Origin: Sycobia sp. Sy_11
Taxonomy: Eukaryota; Arthropoda; Insecta; Hymenoptera; Epichrysomallidae
Direction: 5' to 3'
Assembly: GCA_018907035.1 (NCBI GenBank)
Contig: JACCIC010000063.1
Coordinates: 1,621,001-1,685,000, forward strand
DNA: 64,000 bases
Shown here: piece by piece, positions 47,262-60,552 of the stretch
How the letters are laid out: the number at the start of each line of letters is the position of its first letter
How positions within the stretch are numbered: the stretch's first letter is position 1
The notes under the pieces: generated by a model
The model's input: the letters and a program-made list of their open reading frames with translations, nothing else
Databases searched by the model: none
What the model was told of the DNA's origin: nothing
Program-made: the position numbers and the translations under genes

Positions 47262-48028
47262 TATTTCTATATACACCTACATCTTAAAATTATTTAACAT
47301 TGCATAGTTAATTGACAACAGACGTTTTTTATTTCGGTATTCTTCCTCTATTTCTATACACCTCTGACATATAATCTTCGTGAAAAACTTTAGGAAATTT
47401 CTTTTCTTTGCAACTTTTTTTAAGTTATTATAATATTAATAGCCGCTCTGTCAAAATTTAAATATACTTTTTGCAACACATTTAAGTTTCTGAACTAGTA
47501 AAGAATATAAAATGAGATTTTGAAAAAATTCGACAATTATAAATATATGTTTAAAAGCCATTTTAGATCTATACATTATTATAAAAGAACGAGGAGTTTG
47601 ATTCTCCGTTTGAATCTATAATTTACTCATGAATTTCCGTAAGGCCCGTGTAAAGTGCATTGATCTTTCGATTTTGTTTCTCAAGAACTAAGTCGATATA
47701 TTATGTATTTTCTCCAATTTGAAGATTATGTTTTAGTATGCCCGATAGTATATTTACTTTTTGTACTCATTTTAGGTTGGTAAGTAACTAGAACATCTTT
47801 AAGCGCTTTCATGAACATCTTAATGCATATTTTATGGCCTAGGTTGCTTACGGTTCTTTTAATATACGTGTAATAGGATCACGCGCCTAGGGGCGAAAAT
47901 TGAATATTTGACATAATACGTACATATTGCCGCTCGAACCGTTGGTCAAACACGAGGTCAACCATAAATAATAGCTCAAATACAGTAACAACGGCTTTCA
48001 AAAAGAGGTGGCAACTTATTTTGCTGTC
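47262..48028. other. AT-rich intergenic DNA, no gene seen
   Basis: No supported feature. Confidence 0.5.
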
Positions 48029-48030
48029 TA

Positions 48031-48965
48031 CGAGGGGCTTTCAAAAAGTAAGTTTCCCTATTTTATGAAAAAATGTAACACTAATTTTAGGCTATATAAA
48101 TAATTTGACTTTATTCTTAAACTGTTTTTCTACGTAGTTACTTTAGACTTAAATATATTTCTTATATTTGTTGGCAAGCTTAAAGAAAGCTCCCTTAAAA
48201 AATGGCGTACGTTTGTTTTTGAATCGACGACTTAACGACTCTGTCGATTTCGTCATTTGAAGCGAAGTGCTGGCCACCCAAAATTTCTTTTAACATTGGA
48301 ATTATCACTTAGTGCGAGCTCTGAAAAGTAAGCTGGGAGTTTGAAAATGTCCTTTTTGAATTGCTGAAGTAAAGTTTGTGTTTTTTGGGCAGAATGAGGC
48401 CGAGCGTTGTAATGAAAAAGCAAGACTGTCTTCAACAATTTTCCAGAGCATTTCGTTTAATGACATTTTTAAGTTTCTCTAGTACTTCTCAAAGTCTATC
48501 TGCATTAATCATAGTATCTGATCCAGGAAAATCGACCAATAAAACACCTCACTCGTTCAAAAAAAAACCGTAGTTATAATCTTCCCATCAGGGTATTACG
48601 TTTTTATCTTTTTTCGAGCACTTTCTTCACGTTTCTTCCACCATGCTTTTGAACTTCATTTCGGGATTTGTATAGTGAACCCACGTTTCATCTTCTGTCA
48701 CAATATATGAGTTAAGATCATTACCGTTGAACCTTTTCGCAGTTAAAAAACGGATAACTGCATTTAATTTGCAATCGAAACTGCTTTGCACTGGTAGCTC
48801 TATGATTGTCCAGCTCGTACTGCTGACAAAAGCATTTTTGGCCACCAAAATCAATTCCGCTTTTATTCCCTTAAGCTAAACTGAAACTATAATCAGCTCA
48901 ACTCCGCTAGGTGGCATCTGAGAGAAACGCCAAACGAGGGAAACTTATTTTTTGAAGACCGTTCG
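48031..48965 (-). mobile_element. Internally deleted mariner with decayed transposase
   Basis: TA flanks both ends (48029-48030 and 48966-48967). The left end CGAGGGGCTTTCAAAAAGTA and the reverse-complemented right end CGAACGGTCTTCAAAAAATA are inverted repeats continuing into AGTTTCCCT. Inside on the minus strand are NGNDLNSYIVTEDETWVHYT (first catalytic Asp) and YNARPHSAQKTQTLLQQFKK, where the second Asp is replaced by Tyr (H-x-N). An SPDLAPSD-like remnant follows. At 935 bp it is short for mariner, so internal sequence has been lost. Confidence 0.8.
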
Positions 48966-48967
48966 TA

Positions 48968-49400
48968 ATAATTTGTTCAACAATGTTGCATATCATACGC
49001 AATAGTTTTGATATTTCTGCTTTTAATTTCACAATGAATTTGTCTACTAATAAAAATATTGCAATTTACTCGACAGTTGTTTTAAATTTATAATTTATAC
49101 TTAATTTTAAAAAATATTTTCTTTTTAATTGTATATATAATATTCACACCGTTTCTATCAAGTACTTAAACTGTATATATTGATTTTATGGTTATTTAAT
49201 GGGCTATCTTGCAATAATTATGTCGTTATTTTATATTTTTTAATGTTGATATAAAATTGCGCGTATCTAACGATATAAATTAAAATATTAAAATGGTAAA
49301 AAAATGTATCGTCAACTTATGCTAGTTAATATATAAAAAAATATTCTCTTGGCCAATTGTATCAGTAACTCTCGATGGGCCGTATTTTTTCCGACATTTT
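48968..49400. other. AT-rich intergenic DNA, no gene seen
   Basis: No supported feature. Confidence 0.5.
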
Positions 49401-50160
49401 TATTATGCAGAACGTCAGCGCTTTGCACGTGTATTTATAATTTTTTTCCTTAGTAAATTTTAGCGAATTTTACGAAACTCGTTTTCGTGCATTGCTCGCG
49501 GTGCACGCGCTTTACTCGCGCTTCTCTCAATGAAATCTTCGTCATGTAATCGCGCCCCAAGTCGGTATATACAGGACATTTTTTCTTTTTTTTGTACTAG
49601 TCTCGCACTCGCGTTCTCTCCCTTCTACGGTGGTATACATATTATGAGCGGGTTCCCAGAAGATATAGATCTTTTCGTTCTCCCTCCTCTCTCTGCCTCT
49701 CTCATTTTCTTCATCTCTCTTTTCCTCAAAGTATGGTCCGTCTCGTGTACGTGCAACGCGGAGGCAAAATTGCGTGGTTCAACGGATCGCGTGCACTCTC
49801 AAGACGACTATATATATATATATGTAGCGGTCCTCCCGTGCGCGCTGACTTATTCCCTTTGAGACTCTGAAAACTCACGCGGAAAAGCGTCAAAGTGCAC
49901 CAGGGCTCGGCTCATTACGCGAGTCTCTCTCCGCGCAGGTTATATTTACGGTGACGACGGTATATGTATAAGGAAGCAAGGGAGAGGAAAAAGGAGAATG
50001 GTTAAGGTTTGACCGCGTACGGGTCTCTGGTAGCCCTTTTTATTTTTTTCTTTTTCAGAGTCGATGTACCGTACGTGCCGAGGGCTTTTAGTGCTAATTT
50101 TTCCCTTCAGCGGCTGTATGGAAGGTTGGCACGGGGAATTCTTCGCTCCATATAATTGAA
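49400..50160. other. CpG-rich island
   Basis: GC-rich unique sequence between AT-rich flanks, with a pyrimidine-rich patch (about 49675-49740) and a short TA tract near 49810. The 110-codon + frame (49530-49862) ends in the TA tract and is Ser/Phe/Leu-rich from the CT patch. It is not credible as a gene. Confidence 0.4.
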
Positions 50161-50600
50161 TCTACTCTATGCTTTGCATATTAGAATAGACTTTGCAGTA
50201 AAATTTAAAAATTTAGGATATTAATTATTACGTTTAATCGATTTTTATTACATATTTGTTAACATAATTTAATATAAAAAACTGATTTGCGCAATCTTAA
50301 ATTTTAAAACTATAATAGTAATGCAAAGGATTATATTATTAACGGAAATATTTCTATTTATAGAAATTTTTTAAAGCATTAAATTATGTGATAATAAATA
50401 ATGTTTTGAATATTGTCTTATTAACCAAAAATAAATGTTGAATGAAAATCCGACTTTTTCCCTTTAAATTGTTTATAATAATATTAATTACTTTCATAGT
50501 CATAAATGACTAGAGACAAATGAACTCTATAGATATATACATTTATAAAGAGTATATTATTTATATAGGAATCACAATGATGGAAATTTATATGTCTATA

Positions 50601-50900
50601 GAGGATGTCCCAAATATGATTTTTCACACTAGCAGGTCGGTAATGAACAGGGGAAGACGAATACCACAGCTGTATGCATTTTAGAGAGTTGAAAATATAA
50701 TGTTTACAAATTCGGCTGTTGATCGAAGAGTACGAAAATTAAGTAGACCAGCGGAGAATTTCAGCGCAATCTGTGAAACCATGACAGGAGTCCGTTGACT
50801 GAGAGAGGAAAAGTTTTCGTTGTTTATTCGAAGAGAACAACATACGAGAGCACATAAAGCAATATCAATATATTATTAAAAATATTGTATTAGCTAATGG
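50601..50900. mobile_element. MITE, CAGGGTGTCCC family, copy 2 (truncated)
   Basis: After TA (50599-50600), GAGGATGTCCCAAATATG and then ACACTAGCAGGTCGGTAATG match the reverse-complemented right arm of the 6856-7347 element. A further internal match is GTTTATTCGAAGA near 50820, which corresponds to the reverse complement of about 7108-7125. The opposite end was not found. Confidence 0.55.
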
Positions 50901-51060
50901 AAAATTGGTTTTAATATATACGAGGGGTGTATAAATATATAAATATATCGTCGCTACAACATGAACTATAATACCTATATCGTTAATATAGTAGAGATAT
51001 CAAATAACCACTTTACCTAACTAATCAAGATATTAGAAAAACGAACTAATCCTGACAGAG

Positions 51061-51062
<2 letters not shown>

Positions 51063-51140
<78 letters not shown>
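51063..51140. repeat. (TA)n microsatellite
   Basis: TA dinucleotides with a few TG interruptions. Confidence 0.93.
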
Positions 51141-51285
51141 CAATATCAGTATCCAGTATATATTATATATACTTAAATTTTAAATCATCAATATATTCTT
51201 ATTATCGCGCGATTAATCTTAGCACGCCTTCAGTGCTAACCATATGGCCCGACGTTCCTCCAAGCATCATAATACGCAATAGAGA

Positions 51286-51287
<2 letters not shown>

Positions 51288-51338
<51 letters not shown>

Positions 51339-51340
51339 AG
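51288..51340. repeat. (GA)n microsatellite
   Basis: GA dinucleotides with one GG interruption. Confidence 0.93.
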
Positions 51341-51501
51341 CAAGCGAGGGAGAGAAAGGTATATACTAGTTTACCATAAATACAGTCCCAATTACCACTG
51401 GAGTCCTCGCGACGTTCATCCATCCCCTTAGACCGACTGAAAGCCCCCGTCTGTCCCTTTATATTTATTTAGTAGACATGACGGCGCGTGGCAAATGAAG
51501 A

Positions 51502-51507
<6 letters not shown>

Positions 51508-51542
<35 letters not shown>
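51508..51542. repeat. (GA)n microsatellite
   Basis: Perfect GA dinucleotides. Confidence 0.93.
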
Positions 51543-51546
<4 letters not shown>

Positions 51547-52259
51547 GTGAGTACCTCCTTGGCTCGGCGCGCGCTCGCTCTCGAGACTTGGACTTTCTTT
51601 AAAATGGAAAGCTAATGACTTGTGACCGGGGGGCTGGGGCGTTCCGGCCAAAAGAGCTGCGGGAGTGGGTGGCCTCATTGTTGACCAACATGGGTCACGC
51701 ATCGCTCGCGCGCGTTTTCGGAGAGAGAGAGAGAGGGGGGGAGGAGGTGGGCCAACACGGGCTCGAGCTCTCCCAGTGCTCTCTCGATGTCGAAGGGGCG
51801 AATCCCTGATTTATGGCATCGCTTCTCCCCCTTCCCTCTCCCACAACACTCTCACTACACCCTCGCAGCGCTATCAACAGATCCTCTTTATTTCGAGGCT
51901 GTCACGCTTTTTCACCGATTACGTATTATAGATACCGTATGTACGAGCGTGTGGGTGTATCTGTGCGTGTTTGCGTGGGGAGGGGGGGGGGTGTAGCGTA
52001 TGTCCAGCACGATCGTGGCGCTCGATTAATCTACTTTAGCTCGACTTTAACTGCTCGAACGCCCCGCGCGCGACGCATTGTCCTCGTAGTATATACATTG
52101 CGGACCTGCTGTGTCGCGTTACGCGATTGCGGGGGATTTGTGTGCTCGCGGATCCAACTTTGGCATAGATGCACGCCGTTTCGCCGTGTGCACGTAACAG
52201 TCATTGTTCAATGATTTGGGTTATTGGTCTCGCTATTTATCTGTGGCTGTTGGACTTCT

Positions 52260-53600
52260 TTACCTTTATGAGCGATTGTCTCCTAGAAGATGGCTCGTCT
52301 TAATTCTTATCCTTCCATAATATTCGTACTTACAGAATTAGCTGCCGTCTTAAATTTATACGAGAGTGACCGATTCGAAAACAAGATAGGCTCGCGTTAT
52401 TTATGGGAGGCGAATGATGGTTTCGCAACTCGTTTGCAATCATTTCGAGAGTTTTCTATTTATTTTAATTTTTTTATGCCTTGTACAAGTGCGCTACACT
52501 AATCGCCAAAAAATGCTTCTAAGACTTAACAGTCTATCGTACAGATTATTGTACGAGTTCTTACCCGTAAATTTAATACGACCAAAATGCTACAAAATTA
52601 TAGGAAATTTTTGGGACTTTTATCATACCGCGATTCCTGCCAAAAAATATATAGTAATGGAAGCGCGATCAAAATTTAAGATGCGCTATTTAGAGAAAAG
52701 AGAAAATTTTAGTCCGATTTCAGCCTAATATTAGGGTTCATATCGAGAAATTTCTGCACGGGATACTTTTTCGTAATTTGCATTGCTTTTCATTTCATTT
52801 TTTAATATTACTAGGCTTTAAGAGGAAATTCCCATAAAGGTAGAACAATAAATCGTTTTTTATCTTTTTTAATAGCTTATTAATTACACATGGAAAATTT
52901 TGTCGAAACAACTTGGCCGATAAACATTTTAATTTAGTTTAATGAATACACATTCTAGTTGTATATGATATACTTTTATATTAAGTAGTTTTTAATTAGA
53001 AAACATGTTTCTGTTAACATTTTAACTCATACTTGTAACCTTTTACACAAATATTTACTTAGACGCACAAACCTACTCAATTTCTGTAGAAATGATTAAA
53101 AACGTAAGATTATATAGGTATCCATGGGACGGAGATTGTAAAAGAATTTTATAGGTATATTATTTTGTCGCAATAGGTTTATTGGAGATTAAACTTAAAT
53201 GAAAGTGTTTTTTTTTTTGTTAAAATTCTTTGTGCATAAAACTTTTAAACGTGAAAAATTAGGCGAAAAAACATTAGTGACAATTAAAATATTTGCTATT
53301 TGTATTCTCTAGAGTAGGTTGAAACTTTAGCAAATCTAAAACATAATTGATAAATATATTTTAATTTCTTGATATAAGATAGTTTTTTAATGTGCTACGA
53401 TGAAGAGCGATTAGTTACTTTTCTTTCAGACGGTCATGTTAAAGTCGATTAAAAAAATTTCTGAGCCTATTCTTTACTAAAATTTTGTTTTACCAGTCTA
53501 ATACCTTAATTATAATTTTAGAACGATTTTCAGAATTTAGTAGTTAAAATATAGTCCAATACTAGTGTGTAAGTTGATTTTTACCCCTTTCGAATTTTCT
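52260..53600. other. AT-rich intergenic DNA, no gene seen
   Basis: Two overlapping + frames at 52290-52728 are unrecognised and AT-driven. I do not call them. Confidence 0.45.
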
Positions 53601-55330
53601 CTCTTTCGCTTCGCTAATCAACTTCCGCAGTTGTGTTCAAATGTAATATATCTTACAGTTTGTTATGATTTAAGAAATACTTCTAAAAAACCGTGCGCTC
53701 TTTATTAACTGTTCGCTTCCAACGAGTCACGCAATGCATAGCTTTAGGTCTTCCAAAGGAAGTTCTTCGATACAGCACAATCATTATTTGTAGACAGAAA
53801 TGAGTCGAAGAAACCGAAAGAAACGAGCCGCATAAATCGGCGTAGTTTTAAAATACGTCAACGCACGATACAACCATCTGTTTCACTATTTCAGCAGACG
53901 ACAACTCTTTTCAGAAATACGTATCTCCCTTATATATATATAAATGCGGAAAAACGGGGCGGTTCACAAAGATCCACAGTCATTCCGAGGATCATCATAC
54001 ACGAGCCTCATCAGCTGGCGCAGTCCTTTAAACTATTCCCATAAAACCTTCGTTATGGCTATCGACTTCACCGCCCATCGGCGACGAACGTTAATCGTGG
54101 CATTATTATATCGAAATCCAATAACTCGAATCCGAAAGGACGTGCGAGCTGGCCCATATACAGCCAGTATGTATGTATACAGACACACATAGGTTCACCT
54201 GCCGTCCCGTCGTCCTACCCCACCCACTCTTGCCTAATACACTTTAACGCACATAATATCGACGTCCGGCTCCGATCCCGAGCAGCGTACTCTTTCTCTT
54301 CCCTTTCTCATCCTCCCTCCAGGATGATCGTTTACTCTTCCTTCCCCTCTCCCATACAACGCGCTCCCTCGGCAGGCGCCATCTTCGGTCTGCATTCCAT
54401 TGTTTTAGATGATTCATAACGCACGCGAAGCGCCGCCGCCGCCGCCGCGCCATATCGCCGAGTGCCGTCTGGCCTGCGAAGCGATACACCTCGCGCGCAC
54501 GTGGACCCCCACGTCCCCCGTATTATCTACGTACGTAACTATACACGCACGAAGAGGGACGAGGAGCGCGGGGGCAGGAAGAGGCAGCGTAATTTATTAG
54601 TTTGAATATATCGAGCGAGAGGGCGGAGGGAGGCGAGTGTCGAGGCGGCGTGCGCGTATATGTGCCTGGAAATGAGGCCGAGACCGCGCGCGGGCGCTCT
54701 TGCGGCGAGCTGGGTGGCCGCCCCGAGAGACAGAGAAGGAGGGCCGCGCTCTCCACCCCCTCGGTCTGCCCGATCCGTCTACCTCGCGTTCCTCCACGCG
54801 GGCCGCCGCCGCCAATCGTCGGTTAAATTGCGATTTGATAATCCCGCGGCTACCGTCGCCCGCCGCGCTCGCCGATTTTGCATATACGTCTTATTACGCC
54901 GGCATTGTGTCCTCGGCCCCGGCGCGCTGCAACAGCGTGCGGCTTTCGAATACATTAGGTGCTCTCTCTCTCTCTCTCTCTCTCTCTGTCCGATCGCCGC
55001 TGCCGATTGCGAGCAAATCGATGTAACGAATACGAGCTCACGGGGCCTTATGCTAGAAGGCGCCTCGATCCCATTTGATTCACGGTTATGGCTGGATAAT
55101 GCTCCGATACATGTATATAGATATACTTTTTGAGCCGATGGGAATTTTCTAATAGATGGGGCCAGCTGAGTTTCGACTGTCGCGCCGGCTGTTCTCGCTC
55201 TACTCCGACAGTACGCCGATATACATATATATGTATGTAATATATAGTGGACTTCTAGGCTTCTGGGGGGGGGGGGTGGATCCGCTCATCGGCTCGCTAT
55301 AAATCGAAATTATACGACGACAAGACAGTC
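53600..55330. other. Largest CpG-rich island
   Basis: Strongly CpG-rich around 54380-54950, with a (GCC)n patch, a (CT)n tract (54961-54987) and a 12-G run (55265-55276). Unique words such as GGTTAAATTGCGATTTGATAA (about 54821) sit between CpG clusters. Overlapping frames up to 157 codons occur on both strands with no domain. It could be a promoter of a gene outside the window or a clustered enhancer. Confidence 0.4.
54961..54987. repeat. (CT)n microsatellite
   Basis: Perfect CT dinucleotides. Confidence 0.9.
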
Positions 55331-56755
55331 TTTCTACGACCAGTTGTAATGAAGAGATATAGCCATACTTATGATTACAAGGACATAGTAATCTATTTTT
55401 CAGACATTTTATTTATGCAAACTAGATAAATTTTAATATTATTTCAGTATGACGATATATATACTTTAACTGATTTGCTTTGCTCATTAGCAACTGGTAA
55501 GTTTTACATAAATATATCTGTACATATTTAAGAGCTGATAAGATACAGTACTTAACTATACTGATTAAATAAAATTTTTATTAAGTTTACTCAAAAAAAC
55601 TTATAAACGAAAATTATTATTTATTTTTAAGTACAATAATTCGTATTCACTGTTAACAAAAAATTTATAAAAACGTACTTTATCTAGTAATAAGTAATGT
55701 ATTTCGGAGGATGTAAAAAAATGTTAAATTACAGGTTGAAAAAGAAAATTATTGGATTAGAGATACGTTAGAAGATTGTTTAAATATAAATTTTTTAAAT
55801 ATCAATATTAATTAGAATTATTTGTTAGAGTATAAAAAAAAATTCTATTTTCTTTTAGATTAGAAACTCGCGAGGATTTATTTAATTGTAAACATTGTCA
55901 CCCAACAATACGGTCATTGAACTCAATATATAAATCCTACAGAGGAGAACGTATATACAGAAAACAGCCCGCAGAGGAGCAAAAGCCCAACTCTGGGAAG
56001 CGTCATTATTCCCATTGAATGTACCAAGTTAGGCAAACTTTTGCGGTGATAAATGAAAGGCGCGGAAATTTAAATCAGAATAGCCCGGATACCGGGCAAT
56101 ATGTTCGAAATCATATTGTTCGCGGGCGAAACTTTGAATATCGCTAGCCCTACCCGCACAGCAAACAAAGCTCGAGTGTTCGAATCAACAAGTTGTAGAT
56201 ACAGTTATACTAGTCGGTACTGCGGGATATCGAACTGTCGGTCAGTAGAAGGGGGGATTTTCTCATTTAAATATGGAAATATTTATTTTTATACGTAGAT
56301 GTACAAAATAATCCAATATGTACATTGAATTTTCTTCGTCTTTTTTCTTTAATTTATTGCGTGACCTAGACATACATGTTGATGATCAAATTTTATGGCT
56401 CGCGCGTATGTCATAATTTGATATTAATACGTTTTGTTAATTAATTTGAATTAGTATTGACTTTTGTTGAGTGTATTAAAAAAAATCACCATTACATTAT
56501 TTAATTTATTGAAATTTCGAGCAATACGCAATCCTTTGTGTATTTATAATTATGAAAATTAAAATAACGTAATGCTTCTACTATTTATCTACTATTTATG
56601 AAATAACACATTTTTTCTATTACAAATTATATTTTCTTTTAAGTTAATCGGATGATCTCGGTACTTTCCTTTTGTTAAAAACTATGATTAGTAAACTTAT
56701 ATTCTCTAGATTTAATAAGCGATAGGATGGAGTTGTAGATACAGGGACTACTTGA
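55330..56755. other. Mostly AT-rich intergenic DNA, no gene seen
   Basis: A slightly GC-richer unique patch at 55880-56260 holds no convincing exon. Confidence 0.45.
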
Positions 56756-56760
56756 ATATA

Positions 56761-56940
56761 CAGGATAATTAAATTTAAATAGATTCTGCTAGTTTTTGAG
56801 GTATTAGTCAATGTTTAATGGCCAATCAACCATACTTCGAAAACTAACAACGATTTACTTCATTTTTTTTTAGCACCACATTTAGATTTTCTTAATCTTA
56901 CAGATATCGTAATGTATCTAGTAAATTCGGGGGTATCCTG
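56761..56940. mobile_element. Short MITE (180 bp) related to the foldback element
   Basis: It begins CAGGATA and ends TATCCTG, with TA on both sides (56759-56760 and 56941-56942). Internal words match the 46503-47261 element: GAGGTATTAGTCAAT...GGCCAATCAA versus GAGTTATTAACCAAT...AGCCAATCAA, and ACAGATATCGTAATGTATCTAG versus ACAGATATGGTAATGTGTCTAG. Confidence 0.65.
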
Positions 56941-57010
56941 TATATGTTCGAAAAAGTGGTAATTAAAGCTACACATTTAAGGGGATGAAATTACCAAATT
57001 TTTCCAAAGA

Positions 57011-57395
57011 TTTTGTATTGTCCTTGTTGATTATCAACCTCGCAGAATCTGAAATATAAAATTGTTATGACTACAACTAGTCTGAAAGAGAAATAATGGT
57101 CAGTAAAGGACGAAAGTTTGTCCCCTCCACCAAATATCTATCCACCTCTCACTAAAATTTTTCAGTCCTTGGGGAAGAGCCGAAGCGGCTCGAAACGTTG
57201 GACTCAGCTTACTGAGATGTGGGTAGATAATTTGGTCGAGGGGACAGTCAGATCGTTCTATACTGACCATTATTTCTCTTTCAGGACAATTGCAGCCATA
57301 ACAATTGTAATTTCAGATTCTACGAGACTGATGATCAACAAGGATAGTCTGACCGTCATTCTAATAGGACTGTAAGACCGATAAAAATATTTGAT
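57011..57395. mobile_element. Long palindromic element (near full-length hairpin)
   Basis: The whole segment folds on itself. ATTGTCCTTGTTGATTATC pairs with the reverse complement of GATCAACAAGGATAGT. TTTCTCTTTCAGGACAATTG pairs with ACTAGTCTGAAAGAGAAA. Inner GTCCCCTCCACCAAATATCT pairs with AGATAATTTGGTCGAGGGGAC. The centre is GAGCCG-AAG-CGGCTC (about 57176-57190). An 85-codon frame here is a by-product. Partial relatives are at 12652-12780, 14512-14576 and inside 28-576. Confidence 0.75.
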
Positions 57396-57399
57396 AGTG

Positions 57400-58030
57400 T
57401 GTTGAAAAATAGTCAACATAAGTAGTTTTAATTTTTACAAGATTATAGTTAAAAATGCAACTACATTTTTTATGTTTCTATTCAAATGGATTTTATGAAA
57501 AGAGTACAGATTTCAAATTCTAAGGAGTGAACGCATAACGTTCATTGATTTAATATATTGTTATCTTATTTTAACGTGCAATAAATTCCAAAAACTAATA
57601 ACGCTAAAATATTCCAATAAAATGATAGTTCAAATATATTTATTAAATATGTGTATAGTAAATAAAGCTTTACGTTACTTTAATTATAATACTATAGGAT
57701 GATGAGCTTTATATGGATTTCATTTAAAATCCCTCAAACTTACATTAAAATAACAAAAATTATTTATATGCATATAATGTTAAAGATTCAAACATAAAAA
57801 TTTTAATTTACATGATTAATTTCACTATTTCTTTTATGTATTATATAAAATTTTTATCTCACTTTGAGAATATGAATGGAAAATGCGAAAACAAAAACAT
57901 TTGATGAGACAAATTAATTATTGATGAAATGTTAGTAAATTTTTAACTATATATTGAAGAAAAGCTTTATAACGATAATCACCCGCTGAAGTGTTTTCTA
58001 AAAGCGACAGTGCATCATTAAAACAAAAAT
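57400..58030. other. AT-rich intergenic DNA, no gene seen
   Basis: No supported feature. Confidence 0.5.
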
Positions 58031-58830
58031 TTATGATTTCTCCAAATTCCCGATTACCGTATAACCGCTGCGGTAAAAACAATGGCGCTGAAAGAGCCAA
58101 CCGCATTCGGAAATGGAAATAACGTGCTTCCACAACCATGTGAACGTCCTCGGTAATCCAGGTAGTTTAAAAAAAAGTCCGGCCGAGCTTTTCTTGCCGG
58201 ACGCACATAGACGCGGCGCAGCTCTGGAGCGAGAAGGAAAATGCGCGGTTATAAGTGATCGCGGCCCGAGGGCGGGGGAGCTCTGGGTCGCGCGGGCGCG
58301 CAACGCGACACGCCCGGTTTAATTCGATTTTTCGTGCGTGGCCGGCCGCCGAGCGTCAGGGCTCGAAAAAGCCGGCGCTGTATACATAGTTTATTTATTG
58401 TTATTCATCCTACACATGCCGCTTTTTTCCCTTCTATTCTTCTTTTGGACGCTTTCGTTTATTTTAAAACGCCGAGAGGAGACCAGGAGAGGTTAATGAA
58501 TCAAGGATTTACGAGTTTCATGGCTCGGTGACCCCTGAACCGTTCTAAAGAGCGCAATAACGCCGTATTCCTATTATATGTATATACCTATACATATATT
58601 CAGGTACAGGTATTTGTAATGAACGCAGTTGTTTAATGCATGGTGCTCGGCAATCTTTCTGCCTCTTGCTTCTTTGCTTTTTGCCCTTCGGTTTCTTTTT
58701 GTTTTTTGGTCGACGCTTTGCATTAAGCGCAAAAGGGTGGCTGCCACGAGGGGTACCAAAAATTTCAAGGGTAAACAGAGCAAAGGGAAATACCCGTTGA
58801 CTTTTTGTATTTTCATTTTCGATCCTTCTA
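58030..58830. other. CpG-rich island
   Basis: GC-rich unique sequence, most CpG-dense at 58160-58380, decaying to mixed composition by 58830. Frames of 65-90 codons on both strands overlap without domains. Confidence 0.4.
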
Positions 58831-60400
58831 CTTTGTTTTGTAAATTATGAAGAAAGAGAGTTGGAAAGGGTTGATGAGAAAGAGAGTCGAGTGGATGGTG
58901 AAGCTCCTTGGATCATATAAGTACTTTTGTATAAATGTTAAGAACGTGGCTATATATTATATAATTTTCACATGATATTATCAATTACTTTTTCAATAAT
59001 AAATTTATTCATAATGCTCATATATACGTATTATAAACCATTTATGGTAGATGTTTGTGCAAAGAAAAGATTTAGGAAAGAATGTCTTACAAATTATTTT
59101 CCACATCTCTATTATCGAAGATATTTAATTTATCGTTTATTTTTATATGAAAATCGATGAGGTTAGCAAAGTAGAATTAAAATGGAATTATATACTTATA
59201 AAAAATATATGCACTCAAATCTAGAGTTATACTTATATTTTTTGATATAAGCAGAAAATAGAATTTAATTATATCGAATTAGAAGTAGCTATAATAACTT
59301 CACAAACTAAGGTATCTAAGCTAACAATCAAAGTCAAAGTCTTAAGGACATGTATTTTTACAGCCAGTTGGTTTTACGATGACTTATCGAAAAAGCAGAA
59401 CAACAGAACCGCAAAAGACGAAAAACTGTCCGGGCCCGTGCAGTGGGCAACTTTTTCATAAATGTATCTTTTTATAAACCCCTTCTCTTTTCACAATTTT
59501 AAATCAGCGTCTGTTCTTTATTTTGCCTGAGAATTATTTGAGAGACATTTCGCGTAGAGACAAAAAAAGTTTTGCGTTATATGTTTCCATTTCCAAGTAT
59601 TTTTCTGTTTCCACAAAAATGCTTGGAAAAGAGAAGGCCATCATATTCTTTCCCTATCCAAGGACTTACGAGTTTATCCTTTGGGTGGCCTTGCATACGA
59701 GAACAGCATAGATCTACCGACGCAATTTCTATTTAGAAGATTTGCGTTGTCACATTTAAGAACGATCCAGTTTATTTTCGTATAAGCTCATGTACAATTA
59801 TAATAATGAGTGCTTACAACAATTATACAAATTTTAAAACTCTAAATATACGGAAACGAAACAGTATATTTTTGCAGAAACTATTAGATGATATTTCTAC
59901 TTTATTTTCTAAAATCATACAATATTATGTGTTCATCTGTTTGTCTGTACTTTAAAATAATTATCTATATGGCTCAAGATCAACTTCAAGACTTATTCTG
60001 AATCTATTTTTTTACACAGCAAATACGAATTAATAATGATTATAAAATTTACAAAATCGAACGATACGCGTTTAACTTCTGATAAAGTTTTACATTACCA
60101 CATGACTCTAGACATTGTGGATAAAATCCATATAATAATGTATTACTATTGATATAATATTTTTTCATTATTATTATAAACAGTCGTAAACTCAATTCTA
60201 AGTTATATTAAACTATTTCGCCTTCCAGTTATTTGAATCTACGTGAATGAAATATGTATCTATTATGACACTTCCAATCCCACATCTATCATTTAACTTT
60301 CAATGTCATCAACCACTATATATTATAGCTGCTATATTTTCCCATTCTTCAATTCACTTGCGAAACCGTCGCGGTATAGCTCGAATCTATAGTTTCGCTC
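58830..60400. other. AT-rich intergenic DNA, no gene seen
   Basis: Short AT-driven frames only. Confidence 0.5.
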
Positions 60401-60510
60401 GCATATAATATAACAAGACATCCCCTTCCGCTTTCAGAGCACTTGTATCCTTCTCAACGTATAGTTGCATGCTATAAAGAGCGCAGCCGAGAGAAAGAAA
60501 GAGAGCGTAC

Positions 60511-60552
<42 letters not shown>

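Larger units (their letters stand above)
51200..52260. other. CpG-rich island with repeated GA tracts
   Basis: Three purine tracts (51288-51340, 51508-51542 and about 51720-51745) and a ten-G run (51982-51991) lie within CpG-rich DNA. Open frames of 60-133 codons occur on both strands and overlap, so none is supported as a gene. GA tracts are binding sites for GAGA-type factors in insects; a regulatory role is inference. Confidence 0.4.

Noticed and set aside
52290..52728. Two overlapping + frames considered as a small gene
   Set aside because: Composition follows local AT bias. There is no domain, no conserved start context and no splice partner.
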